Shown: positions 55,986 through 64,000 of the stretch, piece by piece
Numbering within the stretch: the first letter of the stretch is position 1
Layout of the letters: each line of letters starts with the position of its first letter
NCBI GenBank assembly: GCA_023362775.1
Contig: JALMGJ010000004.1
Location: 34,935,929-34,999,928 of the forward strand
Length of the DNA: 64,000 nt
Direction: 5' to 3'
Origin: Charina bottae
Taxonomy: Eukaryota; Chordata; Lepidosauria; Squamata; Charinaidae
Translations under genes and position numbers: made by a program
Notes under the pieces: model-generated
What the model was told of the DNA's origin: nothing
What the model saw: only the letters and a program-made list of their open reading frames with translations
The model's database searches: none

Positions 55986-58900
55986 GGCTTAAAATGGTCT
56001 CCAGTATATCTGTTTAGCTAACATGAATATTTATAGTATTTTCACAAGACAATGTTTATAGTTAAAAACTGAAGATGGTTGATTGGAAGTGTAGATGCAA
56101 TAACTAGGTAGAATAAAATGAAGAACAAAAAACAAGATTGTGCAAATAGGTACTTAAAATACTAATAAACAAATTACTCAGATGTAGATGCAGATCTCAA
56201 AGTTTAATTGCTACAGTTACTTTTTGTAGTAGCCTTAAATAAGCCAAATTTGTATATTGAACTTTGCTGGTGAAAGTGTTTGAGAATTAAATACCATGAC
56301 TTTGGTCTTAAATTGGTTTTTTACTCATGTTAAAGGTGACTATTTCTCACAACACACCTCTTCACTGGCAGATCTACAGTATTCCCAGTGCTTCCTCAAT
56401 TTCCAGAAGCATCTGGGGGTGGGGGATTGCAGGAGGAGACAGAAAAGGTTGTGATCAGTGAAAGTAAGGTTTGACCAGACTGCCAGCAAACACAGGGAAT
56501 TAATTACCCCATCCAGAGTTTTTTTAATTGGATTTGCAAGTTGATGGGTGGATTGTCAATTCAGACCTTATCAGAATAGGGTGATGCACATGGCTAAATA
56601 GATGCATGAGGTCTTAGCATGTTTAGATTGGGAACTCCCAGAATAATTCCTTCTTCCTATTACATATATAATGAAAACAGTGATAAATTCTCCTGCTTTT
56701 CAGTTGACACTGTATAACAATAATTCCCTTTGTAGCTACATGGAGAGCCCATACACCTTATTTGTTTACTTATTTGATTAGAGGTATATTTCACCTTTTA
56801 TTCAGGAGTTCAAGGCACAGCATACATAGTATTCCTTCTATTTTTCTCCACAACAACCACTCCATGACATAGTTTGGGCTGATAGACAGAGACTGGTCCA
56901 GAGTCAAACTGTGATTTTGGTCAAAAATCATTGCCAGATCATCCTGGTGATTTCACCTAGGACCTCCTTCATGAAAAAAAATTGTTCCTTTCAGTTGCTT
57001 TATCTTATCTTTTTATTTATTTATTTAATTACTGGATTGATTTATCCTCAAAGACAAAAAAAAGTAAGCAAGCCAGCTGCTTTATCTACAGATGTGCACC
57101 TTTTGCTCTTGCTGTCTTTATTTCGGGTTAGACATTGTATGGTATGTGTGGGATTCTGTATTGTGTAATTAACTTTGCATGGTAATGATACATTTAAATT
57201 AGAGTGATTTTGATTATTCCCTTCCACTGGAAACTATGTCCTCGACTCTTGGTTGATTTCATTTCAACTGTCAAGGGAATGTAGCTGCAGAGATTATTTT
57301 AGGGACATTTTCTTACTTGTAGTTAATCATTCCAAAAATGCTCTTCCTCTCTCTTTTTCTGATGTGCTGTTACGACATAGCCTTCATCTGATCCCTAGCC
57401 CACACTGGAGGTAGCTTTAAGTGGTCATTAGCTGTTCTCCTAATGAAAAGAGAGGGAGAGAAAAGTAATGTTTTCTTTCTTATCCTGACACATTTTTAGT
57501 TGTAGATACAAACTGACACACTTCACCAACCATTCTGTCAGACTACTCTTAGGAGGTTGAATCAGCCCAGCGTTTATTGACCATTGTAGTTTGGACCCTT
57601 CCCATGAAGTCTGTGGGCTGTGGGAGAGACCAGAATTTTTAAACTGACTTAAACTCATGCAGAAAAGTAGCTCAATTAACAAGTGGCAGGTGCTGGGGGG
57701 GGGGGGCGGCTGTACTGTGAAGCCGAAGACTCCCTCCATGCCACACAACCACCCCATGTGCCTCTTAGCTGTTAGTAGTGCAACTAACAGGTGACAGATA
57801 TGGGGGAGGACTCGTGCAGTGGGAGGGCTTTCTCTTGCTTCACCCCACAACCACCCCCCAGTGTCTGTCACCTCTTGGGATGCTTTTGGACCCTCATGCA
57901 AAACAATTGTGCAAAACCTGAAGAGGATTTTGACAGTGAGTATCCTCCCCTGACCCATCCCACATTAAGGAAACTAATTGCTGGATATTTTCTCTCCAGC
58001 TGATGATAGTTGGCGAGAAGGGAATAAAACAGCTGGGGAAATCCACCAGTCCCTTTACTTAACATGTCCTGCAGATGGTCAATAACGTCTGTGTTTCAGT
58101 TTTTACTGGTTTTACATGAGATGTTGAAAACTTAGGAGTCCTTATGGACTATATTAACTATATAAATATTTTAAGCAAGAAAATAAATAAATAAATAAAT
58201 AAATGTGGCAGGACAGAACCAGCAATGGGGCAGCAGTTTTTAAACTGATATAGTTCTCTGCCAGCTCAAGGATGGATAAATAGTACTTTCAATGAGCCAT
58301 AAACAAGAACACTAGGATAACTGAGATAATTTTTTACTAATTGTTCAGAGCATTGTGGTGATGAAAGGCCCACCTTGAAACACCTTCTGATTTTAATAAC
58401 TTATATCAGGTTCTGGGATTCCATCATTTTAAAAATAAAATTCAACACACATATTTTAAGAAGTGGAATAAATTAAATAAAATGGCAAATATATATTCAA
58501 TTCATTTGTGTGGTTATACCAAATATAAATATTTATACAAATTTTGGCAGAACGTTCTGAACTGTTACAAGTGCTTTGGAGAAACCTAACAACAGGAATG
58601 GGAAGAAATTAATGAGTTTTATACAACCACGAACAGTCTTGAAACAAAAATTATAAAATGCTTTCAGGTTCTTTATTGCAAACATATGAATTAGAGTGTT
58701 AGCTTATGTTGAATAAAACCGTTTTCCAAAGTTCTGCTAAATTTTCTTAGAATTTGACCGAGTCTTTTCAGAATTATTTTTTGAAGTAACTATGACTAGG
58801 ATCAATTCATATGTATGTATTTATGTCAAAAATATGGATCAAATTTGTATGGACTTTGGCAGCTGGTGAAGCAGGCACAAAATCCTTTTAACTGGCATCT

Positions 58901-61270
58901 TATACCATAGCTTCTGAATTGCTCTTTCTTCAAATAAAATAAATAGCAAAAAAAACCCCCATCATAACCTATATTAGGGGCTTACTCATATAACAATGTC
59001 CCATTCCTTTATAGATTTAATTTTATAATATCTAAGTGAAGCCATGATGGTACCTGCCATATTATTGATTTCTCTCAGAGGTATGCAGTAAGTGTTTCAT
59101 CTTCCTTTTGTTGGTGCTCAGTAGAGAATTATACATACGCACAGAAGCCTGCTTCTAAGGGCAGTCTTAAACCCATAGGGTGGTATTATCTTAGTTTAAA
59201 TGAATTTGTGCTACTAAAAGAATTTTCTGCATAAATTGAAAATAGTTCCATTTCCCTCTTCCTTTTTTCTCTGGGACTTGCTGATGGTGTAAGATCTGGA
59301 CTTTAAATCTTTTATGACCATTAATTTTGATATATTTTAGAATGGATGTCTTCAAATGGATTCTGACTCTGCATATATGATAATTTATCTGATCTGCCAA
59401 GTTGAAACCAGCTTTATGGACTTCTAATCACATTTTAATAATATTGCTTTTTTAATGTATGATTGTCTCTCAAAGTTTCCTTTGTTATAGGATGGTATAG
59501 TACTTTAATGATATTAGACTGCTAGTTTGAATGTGAATAAAATTAATATGGTTGCTCTGTTTGTGTCCTGTGTTCTGTATTTCCTTAACTTAGGCTATTA
59601 TTTTTATTGCAGACAAATACTGTCATTAGTTGTGGGGCAGCTGTGGATAGCCGCTGCAAAATCCTGAGAAAAGTTGCAGCTTCTTTTAGGAGTTCTGACA
59701 GGTGCTAGTTGAACAGCCCCTCATGCTCTGAAGGATCTTTTTCTGCTTGACTCAGAAGTGCTGCATATCCCTATTAAAGATTGGATAACTCTTTCCATAT
59801 AAGTCATGTTTCAAGGAATAAGTTGCAATAAAGAAAGTAATGTAATCAGTACTTCATCTCTGTTAAATAATTTCTTTAAAACTATTTGTAAAAAATGTCA
59901 TTGTCACATTCAAGAGATCTGGAAACGGTTTCTGCCCATTGATGAAGTGGAACCAATGAAAGAAGGTGACCAGTTTCTAGAAACTCCACTAGATGACACT
60001 TTGAGCCATGTGGTCTCATCCTCTCTCCCAATCCTCCAAAGAGATATATCTGGGTTCTGGACCATATTGTGTTCATGAATATAGCTACGCTAAGACAAAC
60101 CAAGCCTACATTATCTTATTTACGGATTTCAAACATGCATATATAATAGGCTGGTCCAAAGACACTGCTGAATAGCACAAAGCAATTGTATATGTAGTCT
60201 TGTTTAGTACAAAATGTAGTTCCAAAGCTTTTTAAAACAACATGGTTAGTGTTTGGAGGCTCAGCTTCAGTCTTACCTCCTACACAAGCAAAAATTTTAA
60301 AAAATTTGTAGAATAGGAAAAAATATTAAATTCAGCAAAATATGGAGGGAAAAAGCCTGTATGTTTTCATTTCTGCTTTTTGGTATAGATTTTGGATTAC
60401 TTAGAAGCACATTGGTTTAAGCAGAATACATACAGGCCTGTCTATCAGCATCTCCTGCATCTTGCCACATCTCATATCTTAGCATTTTCCTCATAGAGAT
60501 AAGAATCTACATCAAGAACTTCAAGGACATTTTCCAGCATCAGGTTTTAATATATTTATATCTAACTTTAGAGAGTTGTCAGGATCTGTTGGAAATAGAA
60601 GTGAATTGTTCTTTGAAAACTCCAAAGTATCTACTTTTGAACAGCAATTATTAGATTCATGCTATTATCAAAAATATGGAAGAATTATTTGGTGAAGTAT
60701 TACTTTCTTAATGTATTATTTATCCTGCTCCAGTATTGTTGCATTATTTGATTAAACCCTCTTTTTCTACCAGAATGAAGCTAGCAGACCTAAATCATGA
60801 AGATTGACAGAAATAGTAGGGCAGACATTGGAAATAAATAGCTAGGGGAAGCAGAAATCTACAGAGGAAAAAGATTGAATGCTCCACTGGGGTTGTGATC
60901 AAATCTAGACATTATTTCTTACTCTTGGAGTTCTTCAAGTCATCACAGATGTTCGGCAGAATGCACTAATTATAAGACAGCCATTGCGTCTTATCAAATG
61001 TGTTTGCTCCTTTTTTTTATCTCAGTTATCTTTAAGGAATATTTTCCAAACTCCAATTGCTTTGTGATGCAAGTGTTTAATTGGCATGCTTACCCGGAAC
61101 ACATTTCCAAACTGCTGGCATGCCGTAATTAAGCTAAAGAGTTAATCCTTAAGGAAGTAAGTTGGGACTTAAAAATTAAAAATAAGTTGCATATTTCTTG
61201 CTCAACCCGAACTCCAATAAAATCTTGTTTTATACATGAGGAATGTTCACCTTAGTCTGTACATTATTTT
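55986..61270 (+). other. Sequence downstream of the alternative terminal exon
   Basis: AT-rich with a decayed SINE-like stretch (about 56755-56930), an (AAAT)n run at about 58183-58204 and a diverged roughly 105-bp tandem duplication with poly-G/C tracts at 57670-57880. If a longer ARHGEF7 isoform exists in this species, this is intron. No exon recognised. Confidence 0.5.
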
Positions 61271-61345
61271 ATGGCTGTGATGGCGAACCTATGACGTGTG
61301 TCAAAGGTGACATGCCACAACGTTTTGGGTGACACGCCAGAATTC
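61271..61345 (+). repeat. Fragment resembling a different hAT terminus
   Basis: GTGATGGCGAACCTATGACG followed by GTGTGTCAAAGGTGACATGCC-like sequence resembles the left end of a common hAT repeat. No right end or duplication found. Confidence 0.3.
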
Positions 61346-61454
61346 ACCAACACCCAACAACAACTATTCTCTCTGTTTGAGCTACCAAAGAAATTGAACA
61401 ACAAAAGGCACTGCAACTCACCCCACCCACCTAAATACTGGTCATTTATTTTGC

Positions 61455-61735
61455 AGGGCTTGGAGCAAAAACACTTTTACTGGACAATATGTTAGACTTC
61501 CTGAAACATTAGCCCATGTTTTGTTATATTGCTGTCATTATAAAAACACCTGGCTGCAGGTAATAATGCCCCATCTAGTCAAATTTCCAGGTCAGCTAGA
61601 TCCATTTACAGTTGTAATTATCCAAGTTTTGTTCTACTATTTGTAAAATAAGCCATACTTTGACTGCTCCAGAATTATCATTATTGGGTTTTACTGTGTT
61701 TTTTTATTTGCCGTCACTGTAATAAAGTGCTACTA
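61455..61735 (+). repeat. Unclassified LINE, C-terminal fragment
   Basis: ETLAHVLLYCCHYKNTWLQV then MPHLVKFPGQLDPFT is the same C-terminal family as at 40850 and 39540. It ends AATAAAGTGCTACTACC. hAT copy 6 was inserted right at its 3' end. Confidence 0.5.
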
Positions 61736-61742
61736 CCTACAG

Positions 61743-62098
61743 CAGGGCTTTCCAAACTTTTCTCGTTGGCGACACACCAACGGCGGTGCGCGAAAACCTG
61801 GAAGCGCCACCACCATGGCGGTGCATGAAAACCCAGAAGCGCCGCCACAGCGGCGGGGCTTCTGGGTTTTCGCACGCCGCAGCGGTGGGGCTTCTGGGTT
61901 TTTGCGCGCCATGGCGCTTCCAGGTTTTCGCGCACAGCGGCAGCGCGTCTTAGTGTGTCGCACGAAAACCTGGAAGTGCTGATGGGCCGCTGCCACACGT
62001 GGCAGTGCGCCATGAGCGCTTCCCGGTTTTCTTGAAACACGTTTGGGCCCCGCAGGTGACACAGTAGTGTGTTGCGACACACAGTTTGGAAAGCTATG
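61743..62098 (-). mobile_element. hAT (Buster-like) non-autonomous element, copy 6
   Basis: 356 bp, CAGGGCTTTCCAAAC ... CAGTTTGGAAAGCTATG (one end base changed), with a perfect 8-bp duplication ACCTACAG (61735-61742, 62099-62106). The interior has repeated AAAACCTGGAAGCGC and GGCTTCTGGGTTTTCGC units. Confidence 0.9.
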
Positions 62099-62106
62099 AC
62101 CTACAG

Positions 62107-63280
62107 ACTTCTTGCAGCTCTTGCAGCTTATTTTTCTGTCTTTTGTCTATCTCTGCGATAAGGTTTAAACTAAAGGTAACATTAAGTGAGATATTTTTAA
62201 ACATAGAAGTAGAAGGTGTGTGATAATGATGATTATAGTAGGTAGGAATGGGAGTTTGATGTTTGCTTTCCTATGCTATATTCCAGAAGGAAATTGCCAC
62301 TTTGAAAATTGCATGTGTATTGGAGTTCAGTCCCATATTGATGTGTCTTCCCTTTACTGTGATCAGGAAATTTAATGGCTTTTCTGAGCTACAGGATTTG
62401 CTAAATGCTCCATCTCTTGGCATTTAGTGTTATACCCACAAAATTGTTTCTTTAGTATTAAAACGTATCATTAGCATTCTACTGTTTTTTGGGGGAAACA
62501 TTCCTGGGTGAAATTTGCTTCTCTGTTAATGGAATCAAAAGTTTGTATGTATATGTAAATGTTTAAACATGTTTCTATACATTGTGTAATATGTGTTTGC
62601 AGCAGAAATGGCATTTTCATATGGTTTCTCACACTAACTTCCAAGGACGACTGGATTAAGTTACAGTGAATTAGTCAAGAGGCTTGCATTAACTGAAGGC
62701 CATCAAAACCCTTAGAGAACTTGACCTTACTTACCTTGTTTAGATGCCTTTTCTTGTCAATTTCAGTGGGAATAAATTAGTATTTATTTAAAGGTTAATT
62801 GGATTGTTGTACCACCTTCTAAGACAGTAGATCTCCACCTCAAGGCTTAATTAAATGAACTATCTCTGACAATCTGAATAATGTTAATAGTTGTTCCCAG
62901 GAATTAATCTCCTGTTTTAAAATTATTGGTGTTTTTCAAGAACAGTTTTATATACTCTTTTACCAGCTGGATAGTTGATAAGTTGGTACTCTATCCAATG
63001 ATGAAGAGAATTTTACTGCACGTCAGGTACATATATAACTAATTTTATAGGCATTGTGGGAGCAATATTTTCCTGTAGTGGAATAGCACCTCTGAATATG
63101 CTGCTTTTTTGTTCTTAGTTCTGAGAATGTTATCAACAAAGTGCTTGTGTTTTACCATAGAATATACAGTGGGAAGAGAAGAAGCAAACGGTTATGCTGG
63201 CTGGGGAATATAAGCATTAATATTTAGCATATGGGGGGCATGAAGCTGTGAAATATTGCTTTAAAGTACAGTGTAAAGTA
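62107..63280 (+). other. Downstream sequence
   Basis: AT-rich, no recognised element or exon. Confidence 0.6.
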
Positions 63281-63671
63281 CAGTGACCATACGTCCTTTA
63301 TTATGAAGGACAGTCTTTTATTTCACAAAGCCGTTCTTTAGATTTATTTTATTTTTCAAAAACTCACTTTTGTCCTTTATTTTGGTCATTTAACTTTTAA
63401 CATACAAATGGTACACTTGATGCACAGTCTTTCACATTCATGTTAAAAATATGGAAATTGTCTTTTTAAAATAAATTTACATACACTGTTTGATTTTAGA
63501 TTTTTTATTAGAATATGCTTTTTTGTAATACTTTTCTTGGATTTGCTCTTGAATTTTCCTTTCTAAAGCAAAGATATAAACAATTAAATTTTTTTATCCT
63601 TATGAACCTCTTTCAGATTTGCCTCCTTTTCAGGTTTGCTCTTTATTTTTTCCAAGAAAATACGGTCACTG
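63281..63671. mobile_element. Possible MITE with CAGTGACCATA ends
   Basis: 391 bp from CAGTGACCATACG to TACGGTCACTG, short inverted repeats with TA on both sides, suggesting a Tc1/mariner-type insertion. The interior is AT-rich with CTTTATT repeats and no coding content. Confidence 0.5.
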
Positions 63672-64000
63672 TATTTTAAAGACATTTAAAGTTCAAGACA
63701 TTTAGGCATTTAGAGTCAACTCTAGTAATTTGAATTGTGCTTGGTAGCAGAGTGGAGTACCATTTGAATGCTGCTTCTTACATCTAACTGGGTTTAGAGG
63801 TACTATTAGCAACATCCTCAAATGTTTTCTGAAATAATAATCTTTGCTGAATGTATACTGTAGTCAATAATTTCTCAATCAACAGAATACTTCATGATCA
63901 TTATTGCTTGTTACTTTACCAGCTTTGTATCTAACAGCTGTACTAACTTGACAGTTTTTGCCTAATTTAATGTTGGTTGAGAAACTTAAGTCATAGTTCA

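Noticed and set aside
57440..57958. A 172-residue open frame on the minus strand
   Set aside because: No recognisable domain, no splice or start context, and it crosses a poly-G tract and a diverged tandem duplication; composition looks like chance.

Overview
This window is an intron-rich piece of vertebrate nuclear DNA, most likely from a squamate reptile (lizard or snake). It carries one recognisable host gene, on the + strand: ARHGEF7 (beta-PIX / COOL-1), a Rac1/Cdc42 guanine nucleotide exchange factor. I place 16 coding exons between 1198 and 51436, all with GT-AG introns. Their phases agree across all 15 junctions, and they join into one open frame of about 669 residues ending at a natural stop. 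In order they encode a linker, the SH3 domain, a linker, the DH (RhoGEF) domain, the PH domain, a proline/basic region, and a serine-rich alternative C-terminus. The N-terminal CH-domain exons lie upstream of the window. I found no exon in the window for the coiled coil, the GIT-binding segment or the PDZ-ligand tail of the longer isoform.

The squamate assignment rests on vertebrate-like exon sequence plus repeat content: tRNA-headed SINEs with BovB-type 3' tails, L2/CR1-type LINEs with ATAAA-type tails, a Tc1 element, a Ty3/Gypsy chromovirus, Penelope-like fragments and many hAT elements. The species is not determined.

By region. 1-12 kb: 5' part of the gene, with L2 tails, two hAT MITEs, an inverted pair of SINEs and a solo LTR. 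12-19 kb: a third hAT with a 56-bp internal tandem repeat, another solo LTR, and a nearly full-length L2 LINE (14001-17729) inserted into an older antisense LINE, then a TG/TA microsatellite. 19-31 kb: DH and PH exons, two more hAT MITEs, a SINE and a short Penelope-like fragment. 31.6-40.2 kb: one intron holding a four-layer nest, in which a LINE is split by a Tc1 transposon, the Tc1 by a Ty3/Gypsy chromovirus, and one chromovirus LTR by a foreign solo LTR. 40-51 kb: the last exons, with a SINE, a LINE tail, a TA-rich cruciform, a Tigger-like MITE and an inverted Penelope-like insertion carrying a decayed hammerhead-ribozyme core. 51-64 kb: probable 3' UTR and flank, AT-rich, with a sixth hAT copy.

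No bacterial-type operons, CRISPR arrays, functional tRNA genes or other host genes were seen. All mobile elements appear inactive. I did not find a clearly new biological system. The most unusual signals are the six-copy hAT family whose perfect 8-bp target duplications all have a central TA, the nested insertion, the chromovirus that lost its integrase core but kept its chromodomain, and the ribozyme-bearing Penelope fragments.
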